Part shown: in pieces, positions 26,547 to 37,700 of the stretch
How positions within the stretch are numbered: the stretch's first letter is position 1
How the letters are laid out: every line of letters begins with the position of its first letter
Assembly: GCF_011682065.1 (NCBI RefSeq)
Contig: NZ_VUYU01000021.1
Location: forward strand, 1 to 64,000
DNA from: Massilia rubra
Lineage (GTDB): Bacteria > Pseudomonadota > Gammaproteobacteria > Burkholderiales > Burkholderiaceae_D
DNA: 64,000 nucleotides
Reading direction: 5' to 3'
The notes under the pieces: model-generated
Told to the model about the DNA's origin: nothing
Database searches by the model: none
The model's input: the letters and a program-made list of their open reading frames with translations, nothing else
Made by a program: the position numbers and the translations under genes

Positions 26547-27314
26547 TCACTGCACGGTTGAAAACAACACTCGCTTGCAGCAGATTTCCGAAATCCTGGC
26601 TAACAGCATTGGCCGTTCCTTGGTCAGGAAGAAATGGCCGCCCGGCAGAATATGCGTTGAGCAAGGACCGTCCGTTTCTTCTGCCCATGCCTCAAGTGTT
26701 GGCAAGGTGATGCTCGTATCCTGGGCGCCACCGAAGACCGTGATGGCGCACGATAGTTTTGGACGCGGACGATATTGATAGTGGTCGCACAGGGACAGGT
26801 CGGCGCGCAGGATCGGCATGACCAGCTTCCACAGGCTCGGATTTTCCGACAACTTCGCGTCCTGATTCATTTCCTCGACATGCGCCAGCAAATCCGGTTC
26901 GGACAAGCGCGACACAGCCGGTCCATGAGGATGTTTCGGCCCCTGATGGGCCCCGACAAACAGGCAAGCCGGAATCGCTTCGCCGCGTGAGCGCAATTCG
27001 TGAGCAAGTTCGAAGGCGATCAGGGAGCCGAGGCTGTGGCCATAAAACGCAAAGGGCATATCGAACATCGGCCGAAGCGCGTCAGCCAGCACCGGTACCA
27101 GCTCCTCGACACGGTGGAACAACGGTTCGGAATAGCGCGATTCACGGCCCGGAAGCTGGACCGCGCACACTTCAATTTCCGGCGGAAGCCCGGCCGACCA
27201 GCTGCGATACGCCGAAGCGCTGCCTCCAGCGAAAGGGAAGCAGAACAGACGAAGCCTTGCGGCTGCGCGTGCTTCATAAGCGCTCAACCAGGGTCCGTGC
27301 TTCAATCGCGCCAT
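26547..27314 (-). CDS. type II thioesterase
   Basis: 255 residues from the ATG at 27314. An alpha/beta hydrolase of the type II thioesterase class: RLRLFCFPFAGGSASAYRSW at the start, the nucleophile elbow GHSLG, a later Asp in FGGAQDTSI, and the catalytic His in PGGHFFL. Such enzymes clear mis-primed carrier proteins of NRPS/PKS lines and sometimes release product. With no thioesterase in the NRPS itself, a release role is possible. Follows the free carrier protein gene. Confidence 0.88.
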   Translation of the reverse strand: MARLKHGPWLSAYEARAAARLRLFCFPFAGGSASAYRSWSAGLPPEIEVCAVQLPGRESRYSEPLFHRVEELVPVLADALRPMFDMPFAFYGHSLGSLIAFELAHELRSRGEAIPACLFVGAHQGPKHPHGPAVSRLSEPDLLAHVEEMNQDAKLSENPSLWKLVMPILRADLSLCDHYQYRPRPKLSCAITVFGGAQDTSITLPTLEAWAEETDGPCSTHILPGGHFFLTKERPMLLARISEICCKRVLFSTVQ

Positions 27315-27411
27315 GAGCGATTCCAGTCCTTGCGCTGCCGGTGGGGACGATGCACCGTCCGGCACGTTGAAACGAATGCGTACGATGCCGCGCGTGTCGT
27401 CGCATGGACTG

Positions 27412-27687
27412 TCATTGATCCTGGCCCAGGCTGTTTTTCTCGGGCGCGCTCGCCGCACTTGGCGTCAAGGTCTCGAGATAGGCGAGCAGGTCGCCGATTC
27501 TTTCAAAACTGGTGGGATTGAGTTTTTCGTCGTCGAATTCAACGCCCAGTGCATGTTCAAGCTGGACAATGAGCTGGATGAACCTCAGTGAATCGAAATC
27601 GAGATCGACGAATCGATCGTCGAGCGAAAAACTCGAAATATACGGCGCCGTCTTGCCGATACAGCGTAACAGTACGGTTTCATTCAC
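27412..27687 (-). CDS. free-standing acyl/peptidyl carrier protein
   Basis: 91 residues with a GTG start at 27687 and GGGAGG 6 bases upstream. The carrier motif is DLDFDSLRFIQLIVQLE, with the Ser of DSL as the phosphopantetheine site. The four-helix size is normal and it ends with a Ser/Ala tail. Lacking the GGxS of NRPS PCPs, it is closer to acyl carrier proteins. It may carry the chain handled by LuxE/LuxC or an extender unit for the radical-SAM enzymes (inference). Confidence 0.85.
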   Translation of the reverse strand: MNETVLLRCIGKTAPYISSFSLDDRFVDLDFDSLRFIQLIVQLEHALGVEFDDEKLNPTSFERIGDLLAYLETLTPSAASAPEKNSLGQDQ

Positions 27688-27751
27688 CTGGCACCTCCCT
27701 GATCGTCGTGCATCGTCAGCACCGCCTGGTCATCCATGCTTGTTCGGATCT

Positions 27752-27813
27752 ACGCTGGCTGATCGGCTCGCCAGCGTCGGTCCCGGCAGGGACAGCACGG
27801 TCCCATCCCTGCC
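27752..27813 (-). promoter_or_regulatory. two consecutive hairpins between cupin and carrier genes
   Basis: ACGCTGGC at 27752-27759 pairs perfectly with GCCAGCGT at 27770-27777, and GGCAGGGA at 27785-27792 with TCCCTGCC at 27806-27813. Neither is followed by a T run on the transcribed strand, so they look more like transcript-stabilising or attenuating elements than terminators. Confidence 0.4.
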
Positions 27814-27823
27814 ATTGTTGAAA

Positions 27824-28219
27824 CTACTTTTTGCTGCGGTGCGCTTCATCCCGTCCCACCGCCCCGGTGAACAGTTTGTATCTGCTTTTCTTGCCGCCCA
27901 CATGTGAAATCTTGAGATACACGGTGTCCTCATCGGTCGCGGTAAAGTCCGCGCGAGTACTTTCTTTGGGATCTTTCATGGCAAAGTCGCCGGGGCGCAA
28001 GCTCATTTTCTTGCGCTCTCCCTCCGCCGCCTTGTATTCGAGCACCATATGCCCCTTTATCAGCTGAATAAATTCATGGCTCGGTTCCTCTGGGAAAATG
28101 TCGGGCGGCGTGATCTGGCCGCGCACCGTAACACGGTCTATCTTGATGATTTCGTTTTCGAACAAGGTTTCGATGATCGGTGGCCGATCGAGTACGCCCT
28201 TTAATGTTTGATAAGTCAT
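27824..28219 (-). CDS. cupin-domain protein
   Basis: 131 residues with AAGGA upstream. Single cupin barrel: PSHEFIQLIKGHMVLEY (motif 1-like, one His and a Glu), SLRPGDFAMKDPKE (the PGD turn) and VYLKIS near the end. Only part of the usual His metal-ligand set is present, so a classical Fe dioxygenase is uncertain; it may be a sugar/lipid-type or non-enzymatic cupin. Encoded between the HemN-like enzyme and the carrier protein. Confidence 0.65.
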   Translation of the reverse strand: MTYQTLKGVLDRPPIIETLFENEIIKIDRVTVRGQITPPDIFPEEPSHEFIQLIKGHMVLEYKAAEGERKKMSLRPGDFAMKDPKESTRADFTATDEDTVYLKISHVGGKKSRYKLFTGAVGRDEAHRSKK

Positions 28220-28404
28220 CGCACTAGTTCCTTATTATGTTAGGTCCACGCGGCGCTAACCATTTTTCCGCTATGGAAAGGGTTGGAAATGGCATGCATA
28301 CTCGTCATTCAATGTTAGCGGTCATGCCGGGAAAAACAAGGGTAAGGCTTGAAAAAAAGTGCAACTCCGTCCTGGTTTATCGCGTACCGGCGGGCGCGCG
28401 ATAT

Positions 28405-29688
28405 TCATGCCGTGGGCTGCTCGCATTTGATCGACAACACGGGCACGGATTCGGCCGCCTCATTAATACAATCCTCAATTTCGCGCAGGTGTAGCGTTCC
28501 GTGCATAGTAAGGGAAATTGTGTGCGTGTCCACGCAGATCAATCCCAGCTTGTCGAGCAGCGCTAGCTTGTCGCCAAAGGCTTGCTCGACGGTGATTCCG
28601 AATTGCTCGCGAAATTGTGCGGTCAGAAACGATTTGACGCGCAGGCGATACAGGAATTCGAACTGCATGCGCTCCCTGTCGGTCATGACAAACTGCTCGA
28701 CCGCCGTGGGCTCCCCGCGCTCCACCCTGTCGATGTAGGAGCGGATGTTCCGGTCGTTAAAGCGAATGACACCGTCAACGTGACTCATCGCTGACATGCC
28801 GAATCCGATCCAATTGCGTGCCTGCATTTGCCAGAGGCCATACTGGTGCCGGCAGTCGGGGCGCAAGGCATAGTGAAACGCCGTGTAGCGTTCGTAGCCG
28901 AGATCGGCCAGAACGTCCACGCCACAGACCAGCTGCTCGTATTGCGCCGCGAGACGGGGCAATTCGATGAGCCCATTACGAACCCGTGTCTTGAGCGTCG
29001 TCTGGTCATAGACCCATAAGGGATAGAACGCGAAATGGTCGGCCCCGCACCGCACCGCCGTTTCGATATCGCGCCTGGTGCTGTCGGGCGTGCTGGCGGG
29101 CAGGCCCAGGATCAAGTCAATGCCCACCGAACCGATCCGGGACGCGACGGCACGCTCGATGGCCTCCTTTGCGAGGATGCCATGATTGCGTCCGACAGCG
29201 TCGAGGCATTCGGCCTGGAATGACTGTACGCCGATGTTCAGCTTGACGTTGGGAACACGCTCGATCACGGCAATCCGATCGGCGGTGATGGTCGTCGGAA
29301 AGCCTTCAATAATGACTTCTTCCAACTCCGTGCAATCGAATTGCGCAAAGACGAAATCGAGCAATGCGTCCAGATTCTCCGCGCTGAGGGCGGTGGGGGT
29401 GCCGCCGCCAAACTGAATCAGCCTGATCTTCGGCGCGTGCTCGCATGCGTCGAGGAAGGCGCGCATTTCCTTGTACAGGGATTGGAGATAGTCTGTGACG
29501 AGTTGTTCCGTGACCTGCCGGTCTACCACGACGGCGAAGGCGCAAAAATGGCATCGTTTTTCACAGAAAGGTATGTGGACATACAGGGCGATGGGTTCGA
29601 GCCCGATCGGACGCGCCGCGCCGACCGGCAATCCTTTCGAGGTGACGGGGTGGAAATGCACCCCCAGGCTCTTGTTGTTGTTGTTCAT
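28405..29688 (-). CDS. HemN/HemW-like radical SAM enzyme
   Basis: 427 residues. PIALYVHIPFCEKRCHFCAF holds the CxxxCxxC cluster motif (starting near residue 38), followed by IRLIQFGGGTPTAL (the GGE-equivalent) and VKLNIGVQSF, all as in coproporphyrinogen oxidase-like proteins. HemN relatives in secondary metabolism act as class C methyltransferases or cyclopropanases using two SAM molecules (NosN; C10P of CC-1065). Its place in an NRPS operon argues against heme synthesis. The exact reaction is unknown. Confidence 0.85.
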   Translation of the reverse strand: MNNNNKSLGVHFHPVTSKGLPVGAARPIGLEPIALYVHIPFCEKRCHFCAFAVVVDRQVTEQLVTDYLQSLYKEMRAFLDACEHAPKIRLIQFGGGTPTALSAENLDALLDFVFAQFDCTELEEVIIEGFPTTITADRIAVIERVPNVKLNIGVQSFQAECLDAVGRNHGILAKEAIERAVASRIGSVGIDLILGLPASTPDSTRRDIETAVRCGADHFAFYPLWVYDQTTLKTRVRNGLIELPRLAAQYEQLVCGVDVLADLGYERYTAFHYALRPDCRHQYGLWQMQARNWIGFGMSAMSHVDGVIRFNDRNIRSYIDRVERGEPTAVEQFVMTDRERMQFEFLYRLRVKSFLTAQFREQFGITVEQAFGDKLALLDKLGLICVDTHTISLTMHGTLHLREIEDCINEAAESVPVLSIKCEQPTA

Positions 29689-29742
29689 TCCGGAACCGTC
29701 CTTTCCGCCGCCACCGCTGCCCGGTGTATCTGAGAATGTCGC

Positions 29743-31794
29743 CTACAAATCCACGTTGGAAATCTGGCGATGCACGCCGGGGCGCTCTACTGCCAGAGGC
29801 AATACAAACATCGGTTTTTCCTGAACCTGGAGGTTCTCGCGCTGACTTGGTAACCATCTGGCGTCGGTGGCGTCGCACACCAGGCTCAGAATGCGACCGC
29901 GCTCCCCGAAGATCAAGCGGCGCTCGTCGAGCAGCGCGATTTCTCGCCTGATCTCTTCCTCATCTGTGAGAAGGGCCGCATGCAGCTCGGCGACGCTCAT
30001 CGGGCGCGCGAGCAGTTTGAGCATGTTCTGTCCCAGTGCCGAGAGCTCGTGTTCAACGGCCGTACCATCGCGCGAGTCATAGATGGCGCGTCCATTGTCG
30101 CTTGGCCTCAGTTCAGGGCGCAGCAGTCCGTCACGGACAAACCAGCGACGGCGCCACAGATCGACCACGCCTTCGATCTTGCGCTGCCAGCGGGCGACGT
30201 TAAACAGATAGCCGTTGGTGAATTCCTGGTCGGCCCAGAAATAGGCGAATTCCTCCATCTCTTCTTCTGTAAAGGGATAGAGCATGGTGTAGAAATCGAG
30301 CGGGCGCAGTTTCAGGCCATAAGCGCCAGGATCTTTCTGATAGGGGCTGTGGCGGTCGATGCGGACCGGAAACGTCGCGACCGGTGCGGGAAGATGCACA
30401 AGCGCGGGGACAATCCGGATGTATTCCGCATAGACCGACTCGTCCTCTTTCGGAAATCCGGTCAGAAGATTCCAGTGGACTTCGATGCCGTGGCCGGCAA
30501 TTCGCTTGAGGAAATTGATATTCTGGAACGCCGTGCTGCCTTTCCTCATCAGCTTGAGCACCGAGGTCGACAGGGACTCCAGGCCCGGCTGGATTTTGGT
30601 CACGCCCGCTTTCGCCAGTTGCGCCATTTGCGCCGGGTCGTCGATGACCCGGGTCTCGTAGAAGATGCTGGCGCCTTGCGGCGTTTGCACGAAGGGGAAA
30701 ACATGCTCGTAGTAGGAGGGCTCCAGGATATTGTCGACCGCAACGAATTGTCGGACCTGTGGATATTTTTCGAACAGTTCCTTGAACTGCGCGATGGCGT
30801 TATCGGGCGACATGGAGCGGAACTGCATCGTTGCGCCGTTGATGCCGCAGAAAGTGCAGTGGGCGCGCTCGCCCCACCAGCAGCCCCTGGACGTTTCAAA
30901 GAACAGCTCCGGCTCGATAGCGGCGCCGAAACGGCCAGCGCTGGCCAGGAAGTCATCATAATCGAGTGCGATCCGGTCGTTGATATCAGCCTCATTGCCA
31001 AGCCGGTCGTGGTTCTCCGGGAAGTTCGCTTGCATCCCTTCGCGCGAGTGCACGCCGGCGATGCGCCAGGGTGGCTCGCCGGCGTTGCTGATCAGACGTT
31101 CGACGAAATCCGGAAAGGCCCGCAACGCCGGTCCCGCGAAGGTGTAGTCGATCGCGTCGACCCGCTTGGCCAGAACCCGGCCGACCCCGGGCTCGCAGCT
31201 CGCGCCCCCCATGACCGTGGTGACGCCGGGACTGCGCAGCTTCAGGCGACGGGCCATGGCGATGGACGCCGTGGTCTGGTCGAACATGGAGGTAAAACCA
31301 ACAAGCCGGGCAGTGGAAAGCTCGTAGCGATCGATCAGCTCGTCCATGAAATCGCCCAGCCTGGAGCGAAGTTCGATCAATTGCATGAGAAGGCTCGGAC
31401 CAAGGCAGCAAGGGACGGTGGTTGCCACGGCCGGATTGCTGTTGGGGGTCGACGCACAGCCGTCGAGCTTGTTGCGAAGTCCGTCCGCGCAGCGGCAAGC
31501 GAGCGCCGGCATGTAGCGGGCGATGTAATGCTCGGACGTATCCGGCGAATCGGGAAACGCGAGATCGCGAAACATCCAGTCGGTCAGTCCCGTGACGGTG
31601 GTCCGGCTGTCGTCACTGAGATAGCGGTACAGGTTCAGACCGAAGAACTCGGCGAAATCATGGTTCAGATAATGAATTCGCGTCTGTACTTCTGTGGAAA
31701 AATCGCGATCGAGCACCGCTTTGAGCTGCGTCAGTCCGAGCGATGGCGTATGGACGGCGCCGAATGGCATACAGATAAGCGCAATGGGAAACAT
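29743..31794 (-). CDS. B12-binding radical SAM enzyme, RiPP-maturase type
   Basis: 683 residues from the ATG at 31794, with GGAGG at the end of the NRPS gene serving as ribosome site. An N-terminal B12-binding-like region (ALICMPFGAVHTPSLGLTQL; TTVMGGASCEPGVG) precedes a radical SAM core with SRGCWWGERAHCTFCGI, a CX7CX2C cluster shape typical of the rSAM_ocin_1 / RiPP maturation radical SAM protein 1 family. Then comes a C-terminal alpha/beta region. Such enzymes normally act on ribosomal peptides; here it is encoded directly after an NRPS. It could methylate an unactivated carbon (inference). Confidence 0.8.
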   Translation of the reverse strand: MFPIALICMPFGAVHTPSLGLTQLKAVLDRDFSTEVQTRIHYLNHDFAEFFGLNLYRYLSDDSRTTVTGLTDWMFRDLAFPDSPDTSEHYIARYMPALACRCADGLRNKLDGCASTPNSNPAVATTVPCCLGPSLLMQLIELRSRLGDFMDELIDRYELSTARLVGFTSMFDQTTASIAMARRLKLRSPGVTTVMGGASCEPGVGRVLAKRVDAIDYTFAGPALRAFPDFVERLISNAGEPPWRIAGVHSREGMQANFPENHDRLGNEADINDRIALDYDDFLASAGRFGAAIEPELFFETSRGCWWGERAHCTFCGINGATMQFRSMSPDNAIAQFKELFEKYPQVRQFVAVDNILEPSYYEHVFPFVQTPQGASIFYETRVIDDPAQMAQLAKAGVTKIQPGLESLSTSVLKLMRKGSTAFQNINFLKRIAGHGIEVHWNLLTGFPKEDESVYAEYIRIVPALVHLPAPVATFPVRIDRHSPYQKDPGAYGLKLRPLDFYTMLYPFTEEEMEEFAYFWADQEFTNGYLFNVARWQRKIEGVVDLWRRRWFVRDGLLRPELRPSDNGRAIYDSRDGTAVEHELSALGQNMLKLLARPMSVAELHAALLTDEEEIRREIALLDERRLIFGERGRILSLVCDATDARWLPSQRENLQVQEKPMFVLPLAVERPGVHRQISNVDL

Positions 31795-31797
31795 CAC

Positions 31798-34700
31798 TCA
31801 GACCTCCAGTAAACGGCCGATGGCATCGGCATATGCGGGATGAAGTGCGCCAATGCGGCCTAGCCTGGCCTGCACGGCATGCATTTTTTCGGCGGAGTAG
31901 GTCCCGGATTGACGCAGCTTGCTCAGGACGGCGAGCAGCACGGAGAGATGGGAAGTGATTTCCGTCAATGGACTGGCAAGCGTGGCGTCGGCCAGGATCA
32001 GGTCGAGCTGACAGGCCTCCAGCTTCTTGGCGAGCAAGACTTCGCCAATGGTGAACATGAACCGTTCCGCATGCTCGGACCAGGACGCCTCACTGGCCGA
32101 TGCGAACTGGAAGTCGTCGTGGAGCAGGGCAAAGGCTGCCGTTTCCTCCTCGCGCAATGGGTGGGCGAGCCGGAGCGTGTCAAGCAGGACCTGGCGCGTC
32201 AGGGCGCGCTCCTGCGCGACGAGGTCGGCGCCGTGTTGGCGTGAAACGAACAGGGCGCTGTCATCATCCATGCCGCGCGCGTTGAAGACTTTCTGATAGC
32301 TCTCGTATGCGGCTGCCATCTCCACGAAGCCGATCTTCGTGCTGCGATACAGTACGTTTCGCCCCGGTTGGTTATCGATGGTGTCAAACATGCCCTGTTG
32401 CGTGTCGTATCCGGTGACAAGGACGGTGTGGTCGCCATGCCTGGCCTGGTACAAGTCCCCATGTTGCTTGACATGAAAGCTGTCGAGCTTGACGACGCCG
32501 AGTTCGCCGCGCGCCAGCGCGCTCTTGAGCTGTTCGCAGATGGCGCTCGTCGCGTTGCTGCGGCGCACAGTCAGCCCCATGTCGGCGAGCACGTCATAGA
32601 ATGCCTGGCTTTCGATATAGTCGACGGCGACACGAAGCCCATGCGTGCGGTGCGCATTGCGACGCACAATGCCGATCGACGCTGCCATTGGCCGGGTCAG
32701 GTCGCCGCCGAGGTAGCGGGTCGCCGTCAGGACCGCCTGATAGGTGCAGTCCCGAAAGAAGACATCCGAAAACGGCGCCACATCGAGGCTGACACGGTCG
32801 GGCGCGGGCGGGGTGCAGGTCGCCACCGCATCGACTATTTCGGCGAAGGCAAGCTTGAAAGTTTGCGCCAGAAATTGAAGTCGGGCGCTCACGCCAGCCG
32901 CCGCGTGGGCGCGGAACACGACCGTCGTCGAACCATCCTCGACTCCGCTGTCGATGTCGATGCCGATGCATCCAGGTGGCAACTGGACATCATCTGTTGC
33001 TGAAAAACCGGCGGCAGGCACGGCAGCGCCACGCGAAAAATGGACCAGCGCGCTGCATTCCAGCGCGGCGGCGAGCGCGTCATTATTCACGACGGTATCC
33101 CACGCCAGCAGGTTTGCTTCGGCGAGGGCGATCCCGGCCCTGACGCGCGCACGATTGTCGGCGACATTGTGGACGTCATCGATGCCGATGACAGCCGGGC
33201 CGACGCTCCGTTCGCCGGCCCCGCCTGGGGGGCTGCGAAGAAGGGCAATGCGGATACCAGCGCCTGCGGAGGACATCTTCAGGCCGACACACAGCGCGGT
33301 CAGGAGGAGTTCATCGCCGACTGTTGTGGCGTCGGCCGGGGCCAGTTCGTTCCATGCAAGGTCGACGCTCACGCGCGACAAGGCTGGCGATACGGGGGCC
33401 ATGGACTCCGCTGGCGGCAGCAATGCCGCCGCATGCGCCGCGCGCACCGCGTTCCAGTACGAATTCGGCTGAGCGTCATCCTGGCGCCGCAGGCGCGCTG
33501 TGACGAGCTCGGCGATATCGCGCAGCGCCGGATGTTCGAAGAGATCGAGCAATTCGATCGGCAAGCCCTGCTTCTCGAGCAGCTTGACGACGAGGTTGGC
33601 GCCAATCGAATCGCCTCCCAGCGTGAAAAAGCTGTCCTCGGGGCCGATGTCATCGAGATGGATGCCGATGATGTCGCCCCATGTCTTCGCCATCAGTTTC
33701 TCAAGTGAATTCGTCTCACTGTCGTCCACTGCCGGCGCCGGTTCGGGGACGGCGGCCGACATGGCGAGCAGCCGTGCTTGATCGACCTTGCCGTTCGGCG
33801 TCAGCGGCATCTTGTCAAGCTGAAGGAGTCGGGAAGGAACCATGTAGTCCGGGAGACGCTTGTCGAGATAGTCGCGCATGAGCCTGAGATCCTCCTGGAT
33901 GTCGGATGTGAAGAAGCCCATGAGCTGAGTGCGCCCGTCGCGCGATGCCGCCAGCACAGCGCTCTCACGGATGGTTGAATAGCTTGACATCGCCGCTTCG
34001 ACTTCGGAAGACTCGACCCGGTAGCCGCGAATCTTGAGCTGCTTGTCGGCGCGGCCGAGATAGTCGATCTGGCCGTCGGGGAGCCACCGGACCAGATCGC
34101 CCGAACGGTACAGGATGCGGCCAGCCTGGAACGGATCGTCGACGAAGCGTTGCCGCGTCAGGTCCGGGCTGCCAAGATACCCGTTCCCCACCCCGAGTCC
34201 GCCGATATACAGTTCGCCCACCACGCCGGCCGGGCACAGGCCCCGCTCATCATCGAGAATGTACACATAGGTACCGGGCACCGGGCGGCCTATGCTACGG
34301 CTGCGGTCGAGAATGTCGAGACGCGACAGCATGTGGAAGGTCGAGTAGACAGTCGTTTCGGTGATGCCGTAGCCATTCACAATGGCCGGCATGTCATCGC
34401 GCCAGCTCAGGAAATTCTCGGGCTTGATCGCCTCGCCGCCAAGAATAATGTAACGTAGCGCCGTTGGCCGCTCGGCTTGCAACATGGTATCGGCGAGAAG
34501 ATAGAAGGCCGATGGCGGCTGGCACAATAAGGTCACGCGGTTTTTCTGGATGAGATCGAGCAGGCCGTGGCTGTCGGCGGCGAGCTCGCGCGGAACAATC
34601 ACCAGGTGCGCGCCGCTCAGGAGGGCGCCGAACATTTCCCATACGGAGACGTCGAAACACACGCTGTGAAATAGGGTCCAGACATCGTTGTGGTCCAGGC

Positions 34701-37700
34701 CAAACAGGCTCGTTGCACGGCGTACCAGGGTGACGATATTTCTCTGGGCGACCATGACCCCCTTGGGGACACCGGTGGTGCCGGACGTATAGAGCACATA
34801 GGCATTGCTTTGCGGGCCAGGATAGGATCCCGGATTGGTACAGGGATAGTCGGACAGGTCGCCGCGCGGATCGACCAGCGTGCCATTGAAACCGAGTGCG
34901 CCGATGTCCTGGTCCGTGATCAGTATCTTCGCGCCGCTATCGGCGAGCATGGCGCCAGTGCGCGTGGCGGGATAATAAGGGTCAAGCGGCAGATGCGCGG
35001 CCCGGGCTTTTTGGACCGCAAGTATAGCGATGACCATGTGCGTCGAACGCGAACAGAACACGCCCACCGTGTCGTTTTCCAGGACGCCCAGTTCGATCAG
35101 CTTGTGCGCGAGCCGATTACTTCGCGCATTGAGCTCGGCATAGCTCAATACCTGCGCGCCATCACTGAGCGCAGTCCTGGCGGGATGCTTGCGGACCTGC
35201 TGCTCGAAGCACAATGCAAGCGATCCTTCGTCAAACGCGTCAGTACACCCGGGCACGCGTCCCCAGGAAAGAATCTTGTCCCGTTCCGCGTCGCCCATGG
35301 AACACAGCGACAACACCGACGCTGCCGGAGACCGGACCGCGTCCGCCAGTAGCGTCATAAAGTTGTCGACCAGGCGCAGGATGGTGGTTTCCTCAAAGCG
35401 CCGCGTTGGATATTCGAATGCGAAACTGCCTTCCCCGTCATCGAGGTTCAGTTCGAGCGAGAGGTCGAATTTCGAGGTGCCGGTATGCAGCGGCCGGTGA
35501 CTTGCTTGAATGCCGTCGAGGGTGATGCTGGTCACCGCGTTGTCGACCATATGCAGCAGGACTGAAAAGAGCGGATTCTCGGCGTAGGCACGTTCGATGC
35601 CAAGCGCCTTGATCAGATGCCCGAATTCGACCTGTCTTCTTCCCAAGCCTTCGAGGACATGGTTTTTGACCGTGTCGAGGTACGCGAGAAAGCCCGCATC
35701 GGTCCGGATATCGAGGCGGAATGGCACCGTGTTGAGAAAAAGCCCGACGCACGCTTCATCGTGCGCTCCGGTGCGCATCGACACCGGCGCGCCAATCACC
35801 AGCTTTGTCTGGCGCGTGAACTTGTGGAGAAGCAAGCCGAATACCGCCATGAAGAAAGTGAATTCCGTTACGTCCGCCGAACGGCACAGCGTACGGATCG
35901 CGCGCACCAGTCCTGCCGCAAAGGCGCCGCGCACGACCCGGCCTGAATTCGATCGTTGTGGCGTGTCCGGGTGGTCGAAGGGGATGCGCAGTGGCTCGGC
36001 CGCACTGTCGCTGAGGTAACGGGCGGCGGCGGCGAGCGCGCCATGGTAGCTCTCGGCAGCCTGCTCCCGGCGCTGTGCTGCGGCAAAGTCCGCGTACGTC
36101 GCCTGCGGAGCTGGTGGCAGGCGTCCGCCTGCGTAGGCGCTTGCAAATTCTCGGAGCACGATCCCGAGCGCCACTTCGTCAATGACGATGTGATGAAAAT
36201 CGATCAGCAGCATCCGGTGCGTCTGCCCTTCGGAGAACAGCACCATACGAACCAAGGGCCCCGTTTGCAAATTGAACGGGACGACTGCCGCGCAGGCAGC
36301 CGCTTCCAGGCTCGATCCCGCTGTCAGCGGGCGTTCGGTGAAATCGACGCTGGCCTTGTCATCGACCCGCTGTACCCAGCGGTCTTCTTTTGCATGGAAG
36401 GTGGCGCGCAGGGCGGCGTGGCGAGCGACGACGGTTTCCATGGCGCTGAGCAAGCGGTCGATGTCGAGATTCGCGCCGACCATGAAAAGGACCGGCAGAT
36501 TGTAGGAAAGAGGGTGTTCAGAAGCAAGCGCGAGCATGCGTTCCTGGGCTGGCGACAGCATCATCTCACTGGGGTGAGCAGGAACCTCATGGCTCGCCTG
36601 CGCCACGCGGCTAAGGCGATCCTGGCGCGCTATCACGCTGTGCAGGCGGCGTATGGTATTTGCCTCGTAGATTTCGTTGAGGCCAAGTGCGACGCCCATG
36701 GTTTCCTGAATGCGCGCCAGCAGCCGCACCGCGCTCAAGGAATGGCCGCCTCGTGCGAAAAAGCTCTCGTCTTGACCGATGTGCTCGGTTTCCAGGATGT
36801 CCTTCCAAATCGCGGTCAGATCGCGTGTCAGCGCGTCGTCGGGCATGCCGGGGTTCGCCTTGCTGTCGGGGCCTTGCCCCAGCAAATGCAAGGCGTCGCG
36901 GTCCAGCTTGCCAGCGGCATTGAGCGGAAGCGCCGCCACCGGAACGACGCGGACGGGTATCAGATTGGGCGGCAATTTGTCGCGCAAGGCCGAGGCGAGG
37001 GTGTCGGCCGAGACCGGAGAAAAGCTCACGATGAAGGCCGTGATGACTTCCTTGCCGGCCGGGCCGTTCGCAAGGATTGCCGCTTGCCTGATGTGCTCGC
37101 ATGTAAGGACCGCCGCCCGGATCTCGTCGGGGTCGACCCGGACGCCGTGCACCTTGAGGTAAGCCTCGCTGCGGCCCTGGTATTCCAGCTGTCCATCCGG
37201 AAGCCAGCAGCCGTAATCGCCCGTGCGGTAGAGCCGCTCGCCGTCATGTTCATGAAAGCCAAGGTCCGCCGTGCCGGCATCGCCACGCGCCAGGCCCGGC
37301 CCGCCCAGGTGGATTTCCCCGCTCGCGCCAATCGGCACTGGCCGCAGGCGGCGGTCCAGAATGAGGACCTTGACATTCGATATTGGCCTGCCGATCACGC
37401 GCACGGTTTCCGCAGTCAGCTTGGGATGGCAGGTCGACACGACCGCGTTCTCGGTGGGGCCGTATTCATTGCTCAGGCGGACATGCGGCAGCAGCGATGC
37501 GCTGCGCACGATCAGCGCGGCGTCAGCCGCTTCGCCAGCCAGCGTGACGGTATCGAGTGAATCGAGGCGAACACCTGCGACATGGTCGAGCAGCGCCGCA
37601 TGAATCATGGGGGTACAAATGCAATGCGTTACGCCATGATGCGAGATGGAATCGACCATCTCGTCGGGAGCGCGCAGCGCTTTGTTGTCCATCAGGATAA

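Noticed and set aside
28220-28404. Short minus-strand frames (19-30 codons) between the HemN-like and cupin genes as precursor peptides
   Set aside because: None has a good ribosome site or a core-peptide-like pattern; less convincing than the ORF at 43429-43539.
35956-37560. 534-residue plus-strand frame inside the NRPS
   Set aside because: Lies antisense to well-defined A, PCP and C domains; low-complexity composition.
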